NCBI GenBank assembly: GCA_002695025.1
Contig: NZNV01000010.1
Coordinates: forward strand, 434,001-498,000
Length of the DNA stretch: 64,000 bases
Reading direction: 5' to 3'
Source of the DNA: Owenweeksia sp.
GTDB lineage: Bacteria > Bacteroidota > Bacteroidia > Flavobacteriales > Schleiferiaceae
Numbering within the stretch: position 1 is the stretch's first letter; each line of letters opens with the position of its first letter. The notes under the pieces were generated by a model that saw only the letters and a program-made list of their open reading frames with translations, was not told the origin of the DNA and ran no database searches. A program made the position numbers and the translations under genes. Below are positions 42,495-52,034 of this stretch, in pieces.

Positions 42495-42526
42495 CAAACA
42501 TACCTATAAATAATAGGTATAACAAA
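42495..42526 (-). promoter_or_regulatory. Promoter of the padR operon
   Basis: On the minus strand TTTG (42523-42526) is followed after exactly 20 bp by TATGTTTG (42495-42502), a full TTTG-N20-TAnnTTTG promoter. Transcription would start close to the ATG at 42491, so the mRNA may be nearly leaderless. Confidence 0.65.
42500..42520. promoter_or_regulatory. PadR operator
   Basis: ATACCTAT-AAATA-ATAGGTAT is a perfect 8-bp inverted repeat within the promoter spacer. It has the ATAC..GTAT form known for PadR-family operators. A dimer bound here would cover the space between the two promoter boxes. Confidence 0.7.
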
Positions 42527-42659
42527 TTTTCAAGCTTAAATGACTTTAAGTGTCGGTGAAATAAGTACGGGCAAGCACTAAAAAGAAGAGTGGAAAAGCC
42601 AAAAATATCCCAGGCTCTATTCGTACTTTAATGCAAGTATTAATTTAAATCAATTTATC

Positions 42660-43031
42660 ATGAAAACTCTATTGATTGCTTTTGGCCTTATCCTGGCCTC
42701 TACTCAGCTCGCCTCTGCGCAAACCATGACCGCCACGAATAATACGGGGGTGACCTGGGTTGTTTTTCCGATCTACTATGATACGGGTTGTAACATAGAT
42801 TGTGAAACAGGCTTTTATGTAGGGGCCGGAAGCACCGCAAACAGTCCTGCGGCTTGTGGCGCTTTACTTACCGAGGTTTATGCTAAACCAAGTAGCGGTT
42901 GCTCAGGCTACGCTAAGATTGCCGTACCGGTACCCAGTTGTTCCAGCTTTCCTATTACCGTGTCTTATTCATGTAATGGAAACAACTATAATTTGACGTG
43001 GAATGGAGCCTATAACCTTGTCATAAACTAG
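42660..43031 (+). CDS. Small cysteine-rich secreted protein
   Basis: The 123-residue product has a signal peptide (MKTLLIAFGLILASTQLASAQ). The mature part of about 102 residues is rich in Thr, Ser, Gly and Asn and has six cysteines (TGCNIDC, PAACG, SSGCSG, VPSCSS and YSCNG). They are spaced to form three disulfides. There is no T9SS sorting domain, no lipobox and no known family. A strong terminator follows 23 bp downstream, so it is a single-gene transcript. Confidence 0.75.
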   Translation: MKTLLIAFGLILASTQLASAQTMTATNNTGVTWVVFPIYYDTGCNIDCETGFYVGAGSTANSPAACGALLTEVYAKPSSGCSGYAKIAVPVPSCSSFPITVSYSCNGNNYNLTWNGAYNLVIN

Positions 43032-43053
43032 GTCAAGATATCATGTAACCTGA

Positions 43054-43077
43054 AACCCGGCTCTGGCCGGGTTTTTT
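43054..43077 (+). terminator. Rho-independent terminator of the cysteine-rich gene
   Basis: AACCCGGC-TCTG-GCCGGGTT is a perfect 8-bp GC-rich stem with a 4-base loop and a T-rich tail (TTTT after the stem). Confidence 0.85.
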
Positions 43078-43110
43078 ATTTATGTCACCAAACCAATCAG
43101 TACGTGCCGC

Positions 43111-43731
43111 TTAGGAAGTGGCTTCCTGAGGCTCTTTTTTATCAGCGGCAAAAACGGTTTTCTGGAAAAGCAGTAACAACCCTACACCCACCGAAATGGA
43201 GGCGTCAGCAAGGTTAAATATAGGTCGGAAGAAGATGAAATAGTCACCGCCCCAAAAAGGTAACCACTCCGGAAGGTATCCTCTGAAAAGGGGGAAATAG
43301 AACATATCCACCACGTGGCCGTGCAGGAAGCCGGCATAGCCTCCTTCAGGAGGAAGGAAAGTGGCTACCTGGCTGTTGCTTTCACTGAATAGCAGTCCGT
43401 AAAAAGCGGAGTCCAGGATATTGCCAAGAGCCCCGGCAAAGATGAGCGATACGGAAACAATGGCTATAGGTTTGGCATTTTGTTCCGCTAAACGCTTTAG
43501 CCAAATGAAAATAACACCTACCGTGATAATACGGAATACGCTGAGCGCCAGTTTACCCCAGTTACCACCAAACTCAAGCCCAAAGGCCATGCCCGGGTTT
43601 TCGGTAAAGTGAATAATAAACCAGTCGGCAATCTCGTACTCCTGGCCTATAAACATGTGGGTTTTGATCCAAATCTTAAGGATCTGGTCTGCCAGCAGGA
43701 CAGCCAGGATAATAAGGGAGGCTCTTTTCAA
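43111..43731 (-). CDS. lspA: Lipoprotein signal peptidase (signal peptidase II)
   Basis: The 206-residue protein has four membrane helices and the two catalytic aspartate motifs: 'GALGNILDSAFYG' and 'FNLADASI'. 'ENPGMAFGL' is the conserved amphipathic segment. It cleaves diacylglyceryl-prolipoproteins in the inner membrane, for which this window supplies several substrates. An insertion between the Asp motifs (about residues 115-150) is longer than in E. coli, as usual in Bacteroidota. The DksA-like gene lies 7 bp upstream on the same strand. Confidence 0.92.
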   Translation of the reverse strand: MKRASLIILAVLLADQILKIWIKTHMFIGQEYEIADWFIIHFTENPGMAFGLEFGGNWGKLALSVFRIITVGVIFIWLKRLAEQNAKPIAIVSVSLIFAGALGNILDSAFYGLLFSESNSQVATFLPPEGGYAGFLHGHVVDMFYFPLFRGYLPEWLPFWGGDYFIFFRPIFNLADASISVGVGLLLLFQKTVFAADKKEPQEATS

Positions 43732-43738
43732 ACCTTAT

Positions 43739-44119
43739 TTATTGGCGGTTCTTAGCTTCAATGCTCAAGGTGGCGTGAGGAACCAGTTTGAGACGTTCTT
43801 TGTCGATGAGCTTGCCGGTTACGCGGCAAATACCGTAGGTCTTATTCTCGATGCGGATAAGCGCATTTTTGAGGTCGCGGATGAACTTTTCCTGACGAAC
43901 GGCCAGCTGGCTGTTCGCTTCTTTACTCATCACATCACTTCCCTCTTCAAAAGCCTTGAAGGTAGGAGACGTGTCATCGGTACCGTTATCCCTGTCGTTG
44001 GCGAAGGTTTCCTTCAGCAGGGCCAGGTCGTGTTCCGCTTTAACTTTTTTCTCTTCAATGATTGCTTTAAATTCGGCCAACTCCTTATCGGAGTATCTTA
44101 CTTTTTCTTCTTCAGCCAT
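43739..44119 (-). CDS. TraR/DksA-family protein, zinc-ligand-poor
   Basis: The 126-residue protein has a coiled-coil region (about residues 10-75) and a C-terminal DksA zinc-finger-like part: 'YGICRVTGKLIDKERLKLVPHATLSIE'. The four-Cys pattern is reduced to a single Cys plus Thr/Ser/His positions, so zinc is probably not bound. This form is standard in Bacteroidota. DksA-type proteins act in the RNA polymerase secondary channel. A TATATTTG box lies at 44174-44181 on this strand. Confidence 0.88.
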   Translation of the reverse strand: MAEEEKVRYSDKELAEFKAIIEEKKVKAEHDLALLKETFANDRDNGTDDTSPTFKAFEEGSDVMSKEANSQLAVRQEKFIRDLKNALIRIENKTYGICRVTGKLIDKERLKLVPHATLSIEAKNRQ

Positions 44120-44195
44120 AGCATTTAGTCTTTTATAATGAGCTTATATTGAGCACTTTCATAAAAAAGCGCCCAAATATATAAATTAATATAAG

Positions 44196-47100
44196 TTAGA
44201 TTTTGGTCAAGGCAATTTGGGTTTTCACATCATCAAATTCCACCTCCGTTCCATCGCGGAGATCGCTTACTAACTCCAGCTTCTCGGCTAATGTTTCACT
44301 GGTGATGTAATTTTTATTCTGAATAATTGCATCTTCCAATATACCACTTTTTTGTACCTGCACCTCGATACGGTCTGTCACCTCCAGACCAGAATCCTTG
44401 CGGAGGTTCTGGATGCGGTTCACCAGTTCGCGGGCAATGCCTTCATAACGCAATTCTTCCGAAATTGTGATATCCAAAGCTACCGTAACGCCATTTTCGG
44501 TCATTACCAGCCACCCCGGAATGTCCTCCGTGCTTATTTCCAGGTCACCACCTTCCAGTTCTACTTTTTCCCCGTTGAGCTCCAGGCTATACACGCCTTG
44601 CGATTCATAACGGGCTATATCCTCCTGGTCAAACTGAGCTACTGCACCCGCTATTTGTTTCATCAGCTTGCCGTAGCGTGGCCCCAGCTTTTTAAAGTCG
44701 GGTTTGGCCTTTTTCACAAGTACGCCTGATACATCGGTAAGTATCTCCAGCTCTTTCACATTCACTTCAGAAAGCACAATACCCTGTATGCTTTCGATGA
44801 GCTCTACAGTCTCGGGTTTCAGGGCGGGCACCATCATTTTGTGTAAAGGCTGGCGCACCTTGATATTTTCCTTTTTCCGCAGGGAGAACACCATGGAACT
44901 TAGTTGCTGTGCCATTTCCATACGGTCATTGAGGTGCTCATCGATCAAAGCGGTTTTTGCTTCTGCGAGATAGCTTAGGTGTACTGATTTTTCCTTATTG
45001 CCTTCGGGCAAATGCTCCGTGAGGTTCTGGTACAACCAATCGGCAAAGAAGGGAGCAATGGGGCTCATTAACTGACTGATAGTGTATAAACACTCGTACA
45101 GCGTTTCATAAGCCATACGCTTGTCGGTACTCATTTCTCCTTTCCAGAAACGCCTGCGGCACAGGCGCACGTACCAGTTGCTGAGTTCTTCATCTACAAA
45201 CTCGGAAATGGCACGGCCCGCACGGGTGGGCTCGTAATCATTGAAACTGTTGCGTACGGTTTGCTTCAATACCTGCAGCCTGGACAGTATCCAACGGTCC
45301 AGTTCAGGGCGATCCTTTACCTCTGTAAGGTTGGCCGAATCCCACTTGAATTCATCAATATTGGCGTACAGGGCGTAGAAGGAATAGGTATTGTACAGGG
45401 TGCCAAAGAACTTGCGCTGCACTTCCGCAATACCTTCCAGGTCAAACTTAAGGTTATCCCAGGGTTGAGCGTTGGTGATCATGTACCAGCGTACAGGATC
45501 TGCCCCGTATTTTTCAATGGTTTCAAAGGGGTCTACGGCATTGCCCAGGCGTTTGGACATTTTCTGTCCGTTCTTGTCGAGCACCAGCCCGTTGCTCACC
45601 ACATTTTTATACGCCACCGAGTCAAAAACCAGGGTAGCGATGGCGTGCAGGGTGTAGAACCATCCGCGGGTCTGATCCACACCTTCCGCAATAAAATCGG
45701 CCGGGTACAGGTCGTTGAAGGTCTCCTTGTTTTCAAAAGGATAATGCCACTGTGCATACGGCATGGAACCACTGTCAAACCACACATCTATCAGGTCAGC
45801 TTCGCGCTTCATAGGCAACCCTGCAGAAGATCTCAATACGATCTTATCCACCACGTGGCGGTGAAGGTCAACGGTATCGTAATTCTCATCGGACAGGTTA
45901 CCGGCTTCAAATTCCTCAAAGGGATGGGAATCCATCAAACCGGCTTTCACCGCTTCATCGCAGGCGGCTTTCAATTCTTCCACGCTACCGAATATCTTGC
46001 GCTCGGTACCGTCTTCTGTGCTCCAGATGGGCAATGGAATACCCCAGTAACGTGAACGGCTTAGATTCCAGTCATTGGCGTTTTCCAACCAGTTTCCAAA
46101 GCGGCCCTCACCGGTTGATCTGGGTTTCCAGTTGATGGTTTTATTGAGTTCAACCAGGCGTTCTTTTTTAGCAGTTACGCGAATAAACCAACTGTCCAGC
46201 GGATAATACAATACCGGCTTATCGGTACGCCAGCAGTGTGGGTAACTGTGTACGTATTTTTCTACTTTGAAGGCCTTGTTCTCTTCTTTGAGGCGGATGG
46301 CAATTTCCACGTCCACGGATTTCTCGGGGGCTTCACCATCGTTGTAATATTCGTTCTTGACATACTTGCCGGCATGTTCGCCCATCTGCTTCCTGAAACG
46401 GCCCTGCAGGTCTACCAGCGGCACAGGGTTGTCATTGTCATCCAGCACCAGCATGGGTGGCACGGGCGGCATTGCTTCCCGGGCTACTTTAGCATCATCG
46501 GCCCCAAAAGTGGGGGCGGTATGCACGATGCCCGTACCGTCTTCAGTGGTCACAAAATCACCGCTGATCACGCGGAAGGCGTTTTCAGGGTTTTCATAGG
46601 GAAGTGTATAAGGCAGCAATTGCTCATAACGCATTTCCAGCAGGTCAGAGCCGAGGCCTTCCCAAACAATGGTCCAGGGAATGTTCTTACCCTGGCCATC
46701 GTAATCGCCCAGGGGCTGGTCTTTTTGATCTTCCTTGAAGTATTTTCCGAGCAGGTTTTTGGCAAGCACCACCTTCTGGGGTTCGTGGGTGTACTGGTTA
46801 AAGGTTTCCACCATTACGTACACAATGCTCTTGCCTACGGTAAGTGCTGTGTTGGAAGGCAAGGTCCAGGGCGTGGTGGTCCAGGCCAGGAAATATACCT
46901 TATCGGTTGTTTGTGCGGCTTCGCCAAAGGTCTTTTCAAAACGTTCATCGCGAAGCACGGGGAATTGCGCAATTATGGTGGTGTCGGTGACATCGCGGTA
47001 GGCGCCCGGCATGTTGATCTCGTGGGAGCTCAGCCCGGTACCAGCCTTGGGGGAGTACGGCTGAATGGTGTAGCCTTTATAGATCAGGTCTTTCTCCCAC

Positions 47101-47603
47101 AGCTGTTTCAGCAGCCACCATACACTTTCCATGTATTTGGGTTTGTAGGTAACGTAGGGGTCGCCCATATCCACCCAGTAGCCCATTATCTCGGTCAGCT
47201 CATTCCATTTGCCGGTGTAGCGCATCACGGCCTTTTTGCAGGCCTCGTTGTATTCTTCCACCGAAATTTTAGTTCCAATGTCTTCTTTGGTGATGCCCAT
47301 TTCCTTTTCCACACCCAGCTCCACGGGAAGTCCGTGGGTATCCCAACCAGCCTTGCGTTTTACCTGGTAACCATCCAGGGTTTTAAAGCGGCAAAAGATA
47401 TCCTTGATGGCGCGCGCCATTACGTGGTGGATCCCTGGCATTCCGTTAGCGGAAGGAGGCCCTTCGTAAAAAGTATACGTGGGCTTTCCCTCACGGGAGG
47501 AAATGCTCTCTTCAAAAGTTCCGTTTTCCTTCCAATACTGCAGTATCTCCCGGCTTATTGCGGAAGTGTTCAGGTGCTTGAATTCCGGATATAGCTTAGA
47601 CAT
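44196..47603 (-). CDS. ileS: Isoleucyl-tRNA synthetase
   Basis: The 1135-residue class I synthetase has the HIGH-like signature in 'PSANGMPGIHH', the KMSKS motif as 'GQKMSKRLG' and the CP1 editing domain between them. Arrangement and size match eukaryote-like/type 2 IleRS with a long C-terminal domain. The start at 47603 (MSKLYPEF) is preferred over the longer in-frame codons up to 47639. It attaches isoleucine to tRNA-Ile and edits valine. The long open frame opposite it is a shadow. Confidence 0.96.
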   Translation of the reverse strand: MSKLYPEFKHLNTSAISREILQYWKENGTFEESISSREGKPTYTFYEGPPSANGMPGIHHVMARAIKDIFCRFKTLDGYQVKRKAGWDTHGLPVELGVEKEMGITKEDIGTKISVEEYNEACKKAVMRYTGKWNELTEIMGYWVDMGDPYVTYKPKYMESVWWLLKQLWEKDLIYKGYTIQPYSPKAGTGLSSHEINMPGAYRDVTDTTIIAQFPVLRDERFEKTFGEAAQTTDKVYFLAWTTTPWTLPSNTALTVGKSIVYVMVETFNQYTHEPQKVVLAKNLLGKYFKEDQKDQPLGDYDGQGKNIPWTIVWEGLGSDLLEMRYEQLLPYTLPYENPENAFRVISGDFVTTEDGTGIVHTAPTFGADDAKVAREAMPPVPPMLVLDDNDNPVPLVDLQGRFRKQMGEHAGKYVKNEYYNDGEAPEKSVDVEIAIRLKEENKAFKVEKYVHSYPHCWRTDKPVLYYPLDSWFIRVTAKKERLVELNKTINWKPRSTGEGRFGNWLENANDWNLSRSRYWGIPLPIWSTEDGTERKIFGSVEELKAACDEAVKAGLMDSHPFEEFEAGNLSDENYDTVDLHRHVVDKIVLRSSAGLPMKREADLIDVWFDSGSMPYAQWHYPFENKETFNDLYPADFIAEGVDQTRGWFYTLHAIATLVFDSVAYKNVVSNGLVLDKNGQKMSKRLGNAVDPFETIEKYGADPVRWYMITNAQPWDNLKFDLEGIAEVQRKFFGTLYNTYSFYALYANIDEFKWDSANLTEVKDRPELDRWILSRLQVLKQTVRNSFNDYEPTRAGRAISEFVDEELSNWYVRLCRRRFWKGEMSTDKRMAYETLYECLYTISQLMSPIAPFFADWLYQNLTEHLPEGNKEKSVHLSYLAEAKTALIDEHLNDRMEMAQQLSSMVFSLRKKENIKVRQPLHKMMVPALKPETVELIESIQGIVLSEVNVKELEILTDVSGVLVKKAKPDFKKLGPRYGKLMKQIAGAVAQFDQEDIARYESQGVYSLELNGEKVELEGGDLEISTEDIPGWLVMTENGVTVALDITISEELRYEGIARELVNRIQNLRKDSGLEVTDRIEVQVQKSGILEDAIIQNKNYITSETLAEKLELVSDLRDGTEVEFDDVKTQIALTKI

Positions 47604-47775
47604 GAATAGCTCATTTTTAAAGAGCTGCGAATTTAGCAATAATCAGGGGATGCGGCCTTCCTGAAGATGGAGAATGTACGGAAAGGTAAAGGCCCTGACC
47701 AAGGGGTGGAATTGCACAAAAGTTTAGAGAACAAAACACGGGCAGGTAAAAGAATAACAGGGGAAGAAAAAGGAA

Positions 47776-47807
47776 AGATCCCATGTACCGGGAAGGCAAT
47801 GGGATCT
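47776..47807 (-). terminator. Terminator-like hairpin after the beta-propeller T9SS gene
   Basis: AGATCCCAT (47776-47784) and ATGGGATCT (47799-47807) form a perfect 9-bp stem around a 14-base loop. On the minus strand a pyrimidine-rich tail follows (TTTCCTTTTTCTT). Similar long-loop hairpins follow the mini-protein gene at 53810. Confidence 0.6.
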
Positions 47808-47847
47808 CTGGTTGACGTATAGCCTATTTACTTAACCTATTTGGAAA

Positions 47848-49935
47848 CTAAGGTCTGGTCACCAGAAGTTTAAGAGGGAGTTCTTTCTCAGAAAAGTGGA
47901 CATAGTAAATCCCGGCACTGAGGTGCTCCAGACTGAGAACGGACTTTCCGGCTCCCAGGGCAACACTGTATACCTTTTGCCCACGGGTGTTAAAGATGTT
48001 CAGGGTAAGCGGTTCCATAGCTTCAACTGTAGACTCTCCGGAAGTAGGATTGGGGAACATGCGGATCAATTTATTGGCCTGCATCTCACCCATACTAAAG
48101 TCAAATACGGAATAGCATGCGGATGTATCCGAACAGCCGTTCAGGGTAGCCACTACGGCATAATTACCGTTGGCAGTAATGGTGTAGTCCACGTTGGTTT
48201 CCCCGTTGATCTCCGTTTGAGTGTCACAATCTATCCATTGATAGGAGGGGGTGCCGGATACGCCTGGTACCGCGCTAAGCACGGTTGCGTTGCGACTTAC
48301 TGAAACCGGAACGGAGTCTATAGCAAGCTCAAGGTTTACAATGGAGTCACAACCGTTGGATGCATTAAAGACTTCGGTATAACTACCGGCCTGGCGCAGC
48401 GTTTGGCTACCCAGTACGTAGCTGTCGCCTTTACAGATCGTATCTTTTAAGTTAGTTGTTGATACCGATAGGCAGGAAATGGTATAACTCGCCATAAAAA
48501 TATCCTTGTTACCGGCAGAGCTAATGGTGCTGGTAAGTGAAGAAGGGTCTATATCCATAGTACTTTCGTACGAGCCTGCAAGGTATAAGGTAGAACCTTT
48601 GGAAGTTATACCATAGCTTTCGTCCTCTCCTGTACCTCCAATGCTGTAGGCCCAGGAGTAGTAGCCCAGCGAATCATAGCAGGCCATAAAAATATCGGAA
48701 GAACCCAGTGAGGCAAGGGTATTGCTGAGGTTGGAAGGGTCAAAACCCACGGCACCGGCAAAAGACCCACTAAGCAGAACGTTGCCTACCGAATCAATAG
48801 CTACGGCATTGGCTATATCTGTTGTAGAAGATCCTGCGGACAGCGCCCAGGCCAGACTTCCCCCTGAGCGATATTTGGCCAAAAAGAGGTCCTTGTCACC
48901 GGACGATACCAGTGCGGAAGCGCTTCCTGCCGGATCAAACTGGGCGGTTGCCTTAAAGGATCCTGCGATGTAAATATTACCATTGTCATCCAAAGTTATA
49001 TCTTGACTCTTGTCGTCATCAGTTCCTCCTGCGCCTATGGCCCATACGTAATTTCCGTTTGGGGCATATTTGGCCAGGAAAATATCCGCTGCCCCTGCAG
49101 AGGTGAGATTAGCGGTGCCGGCAGAGGGGTCAAAATCTGCCGAAGAACCAAAAAAACCGGTTACATAGATGTTGTCCTGGTCATCGGTGGCTATCGCATT
49201 TCCCTGGTCCTGCACAGACCCTCCCAGGCTGTTTGCCCACACCAGGGCTCCACTGGATGTATATTTCGCCAGGTAGGCATCGGGGCTGTTGCCCACAGAG
49301 TTAAGCGTGGCGGTGTTGGCAGAAGGGTCAAAATCCGCACTACCGAGGTAGTAGCCGGTAATGATCACATGGTCAGAAGCATCTGTGGCAAGCCCATAGC
49401 CAAAGTCGGCCGAGGGACCTCCAAAGTTATGTGCCCACTGGAAATTACCGCTGGCATCAATCTTCACCAGGTATACATCAAAGGGTCCGGAAGCCGTAAG
49501 GTTACTGGTGGCCGTTCCCGGGTCAAAGTCAACGGTGCCGCCAAAGTAGCCGGTAAGATACACATCACCCTGGCTGTCAACGGCTATGTCTTCACTGAAT
49601 ACAGGCATGGTAGAACCTTCAATGTGCTTGGCCCATATCAGGTTTCCTGAGGGATCATATTTAGCTAAAAAGGCATCGGGTGCCATATCAGAGCCCAGGA
49701 GCAACTGATTAACAGAAGGGTCAAAGTCAACGGTATCTGAAATATATCCACTGATGTATATATTCCCGGTAGCGTCCACCACCATGGAGTTGGAAAAATC
49801 TTGATTGATGTTTCCCAGGCCGGTTCCCCAGTTGAGAGATAATTGAGCAAAAGAGGATTGGGTCAATAGGCTACAGATACACAAAACAAGAAGTTTTGCA
49901 GCCACCTGAAAAGGGGGTAGTTGTTTTTTGTTCAT
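47848..49935 (-). CDS. T9SS protein with seven SBBP beta-propeller repeats
   Basis: The 695-residue protein has a signal peptide. Seven repeats of about 62-65 residues follow, each with a W(A)xxxGG opening, a 'G.AIATD..GN.Y.TG.F...DFDPS' middle and a 'D.FLAKY...G' end. Seven copies fit one closed propeller. A short beta domain with 'CKGDSYVLGSQTL' comes after it. The T9SS type A sorting domain is at the C terminus ('RMFPNPTSGESTVEA', 'NIFNTRGQKVYSV', 'LSAGIYYVHF'). It is expected to be secreted to the cell surface. The 'DFDP' positions suggest calcium or adhesion roles, which is inference. Confidence 0.88.
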   Translation of the reverse strand: MNKKQLPPFQVAAKLLVLCICSLLTQSSFAQLSLNWGTGLGNINQDFSNSMVVDATGNIYISGYISDTVDFDPSVNQLLLGSDMAPDAFLAKYDPSGNLIWAKHIEGSTMPVFSEDIAVDSQGDVYLTGYFGGTVDFDPGTATSNLTASGPFDVYLVKIDASGNFQWAHNFGGPSADFGYGLATDASDHVIITGYYLGSADFDPSANTATLNSVGNSPDAYLAKYTSSGALVWANSLGGSVQDQGNAIATDDQDNIYVTGFFGSSADFDPSAGTANLTSAGAADIFLAKYAPNGNYVWAIGAGGTDDDKSQDITLDDNGNIYIAGSFKATAQFDPAGSASALVSSGDKDLFLAKYRSGGSLAWALSAGSSTTDIANAVAIDSVGNVLLSGSFAGAVGFDPSNLSNTLASLGSSDIFMACYDSLGYYSWAYSIGGTGEDESYGITSKGSTLYLAGSYESTMDIDPSSLTSTISSAGNKDIFMASYTISCLSVSTTNLKDTICKGDSYVLGSQTLRQAGSYTEVFNASNGCDSIVNLELAIDSVPVSVSRNATVLSAVPGVSGTPSYQWIDCDTQTEINGETNVDYTITANGNYAVVATLNGCSDTSACYSVFDFSMGEMQANKLIRMFPNPTSGESTVEAMEPLTLNIFNTRGQKVYSVALGAGKSVLSLEHLSAGIYYVHFSEKELPLKLLVTRP

Positions 49936-50061
49936 AGGATTAGGGTTTTAGTAAACATGCCAACAATGATAGCAGGGATTTGGAACTTTTGGACAGGAAA
50001 AGGGGCGACAAAAAAGAGACAAAGAAGCCGGTTTAGCTTTGGCCAACGCTTGTAGAGGCCT

Positions 50062-51762
50062 TTATCGAAGACCATTCAGAAAGGCCGGCAGCGCTTTAGG
50101 GTCTTCGAGCCCCAGCTTTTTCATCAGGCGTTGTCGCGTCTTTCGCACGGATTGGGGGAGTATGCCCAGCATAGCGGCCATCTCATTGACCGAAAGATTG
50201 AGTTTGATCAGGGCCAACAAGCGTATTTCCGCCTCGGTAAGAGAAGGGTGTTTTACGGCTAAACCCTGAAGAAAGCGGGGATAGGCCCGTTCAAAAAGCT
50301 GTTTGAATTCCTGCCAGTCCTTTTCCGTTAAGATGATGGTTTGATGCAGCTGTTCCACCACCTTTCTGTCCGGTAAGCTTTCCTGGTCCGGCTTACGCGA
50401 AGATTGTTTTTTACGAAGTTCCTCGATGATCTGGTTGTTGGATTGTACCCGCTTCCGCAGGTCACCCAGACGTTCCAGCGCTTCTCTTTTTTCCTTTTCC
50501 AGGTGCTGGTGTTTGCGCTTCTGTTGTTTTTGAAAGCGGTAGCCCCATACCAGGAGCAAAGCTATTACCAGGGCGGCCCCGATAGTGATAATATTCCGCA
50601 GGGTGCGCTGCCACTTTTCCCCTTGTTGCAGGAGCTTTATATTCATAGCGTAGCGCTCAGCCATGAGTTGGGTTTCAATATTGGCAAGCTGGCTGGTCTT
50701 ACGGATTTGCAGGATGCTGTCCTTAATATCAGCCAGGGAGTCCTGGTAAAGGGAAGCTTGCCGGAAATTACCGGATTTTTTGTGCCAGTTGGACCGTAAT
50801 TGGTAATAGGTGTGCCAGGCATCCAGGTCATGGATCTGGTATTTTCTAAGCAATACGGAGGCTTTTTGCAGGTCAGGCCTGGCCTTTTCCAGGAAGTTCT
50901 CCTTTATATCAAGCTGCGCACGGGCCTGTAAAGCCACCAATTGGATGTGCCAACCCTCCCATTTGGCCATCAGTGCGTAGCCAGCTTCAAGCAATGGACG
51001 GGCTTCTGAGGCGTTTCCACGGTTGAGGTAGGCAATGCCGAGATTGGTGCTGGCGGCTGCTATAGCTACCGTGTCGGAATTTTTTTTGGCGGACTGTAAC
51101 ATTGACCGCAAGCTTTCTTCGGCTTTATCTTCCTTGCCCCATTCGGAATATACAATGCCAAAGGCATTATAAATACGCTGTCGCATACTTTCGGAGGAAG
51201 TAAGTTTAAGCGATTGCCGTAGGTACTGCTCCGCCTTTTCATAATACCCAAAGTCCAGATATATCTTGGCGCGGTCGTAAAGGTGCCTTTCGTAATCCGG
51301 TACGTTTTCGGCACCCAGGCGCTGCATATCACTTTCAGCTGCCAACAGGTTCTTAAGGCCTTCATTATAATTTCCTCCCCTGCATTGTACGTAGCCGAGG
51401 TTATGCCGGGCCACGGTCTCTGGAACTTCCAAACCGTATTGGTGAGCGGTTTCCATGGCCTGCTGAAAGTAAATTTCGGCTCGCGTAAACCCCCGGGGCA
51501 TCCGGGATTGATAGTAGACTCCCTTAAGGCTCAATGCAGTAACTTCCATATGTGGCTTAGGTGAATGGCGGGCTGAAGCCAGTAATGAGTCAAGGGTTTT
51601 GAGGGCGGTTACAGAGTCCTGATTAAGGATATGCGAATTAAAATAGGGAATGAGGAGCCTTGAAACTTCGGGACCTGAAACCTTTCCCAGGTTTTTCCAG
51701 GGGGTAACAGCAGGCAGGGTAAAGGCCATGCACATTAAACAAAGGCAATAGAGTATCCGCAT
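50062..51762 (-). CDS. TPR/coiled-coil transcriptional regulator with membrane anchor
   Basis: The 566-residue protein begins with a signal-like helix. TPR repeats (about residues 60-340, e.g. 'AEIYFQQAMETAHQYGLEVPETVARHNLGYV'), one membrane helix ('ITIGAALVIALLLVWGYRF', about 395-413) and a coiled coil follow. The C-terminal LuxR-like HTH is 'LTEAEIRLLALIKLNLSVNEMAAMLGILPQSVRKTRQRLMKKLGL'. The build is that of Bacteroidota regulators with periplasmic TPRs and a cytoplasmic HTH. It lies between two T9SS genes on the same strand; the next such regulator is at 56571. Confidence 0.85.
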   Translation of the reverse strand: MRILYCLCLMCMAFTLPAVTPWKNLGKVSGPEVSRLLIPYFNSHILNQDSVTALKTLDSLLASARHSPKPHMEVTALSLKGVYYQSRMPRGFTRAEIYFQQAMETAHQYGLEVPETVARHNLGYVQCRGGNYNEGLKNLLAAESDMQRLGAENVPDYERHLYDRAKIYLDFGYYEKAEQYLRQSLKLTSSESMRQRIYNAFGIVYSEWGKEDKAEESLRSMLQSAKKNSDTVAIAAASTNLGIAYLNRGNASEARPLLEAGYALMAKWEGWHIQLVALQARAQLDIKENFLEKARPDLQKASVLLRKYQIHDLDAWHTYYQLRSNWHKKSGNFRQASLYQDSLADIKDSILQIRKTSQLANIETQLMAERYAMNIKLLQQGEKWQRTLRNIITIGAALVIALLLVWGYRFQKQQKRKHQHLEKEKREALERLGDLRKRVQSNNQIIEELRKKQSSRKPDQESLPDRKVVEQLHQTIILTEKDWQEFKQLFERAYPRFLQGLAVKHPSLTEAEIRLLALIKLNLSVNEMAAMLGILPQSVRKTRQRLMKKLGLEDPKALPAFLNGLR

Positions 51763-52034
51763 GTTGCACGAATATAGTATTTGCCTAAAAAAGATACTCT
51801 GCCTCTAAGTATAAGGCTTGTAATGGAATAGGAGGAAGCTGCTATGAGCTGTAAGGGTTATTCTGCTTTATCCTTCCGGTTTGACCAAGCTTGTTTGGCC
51901 TCATATAAACACTCTTATCCCTTAAAAAAAGCCCAAACGGGACCAAGTGCCGCCTGAGCTTGTTATATCGTTCCACAACGTCAAAAACCAGACAACCTAG
52001 CTTAGGACGTTACCGGGGAACAATTGTTATTTCG

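Noticed and set aside
46236-47594. A 452-codon open frame on the plus strand
   Set aside because: It lies wholly opposite ileS, whose protein is beyond doubt, and its translation is low in known motifs. It is an antisense shadow of a GC-biased long gene.
48480-49830. Regularly spaced similar DNA blocks that could suggest a repeat array
   Set aside because: The similarity comes from the seven protein repeats of the SBBP propeller. Spacing is ~190 bp, in frame, with no conserved spacers or direct repeats of CRISPR type.
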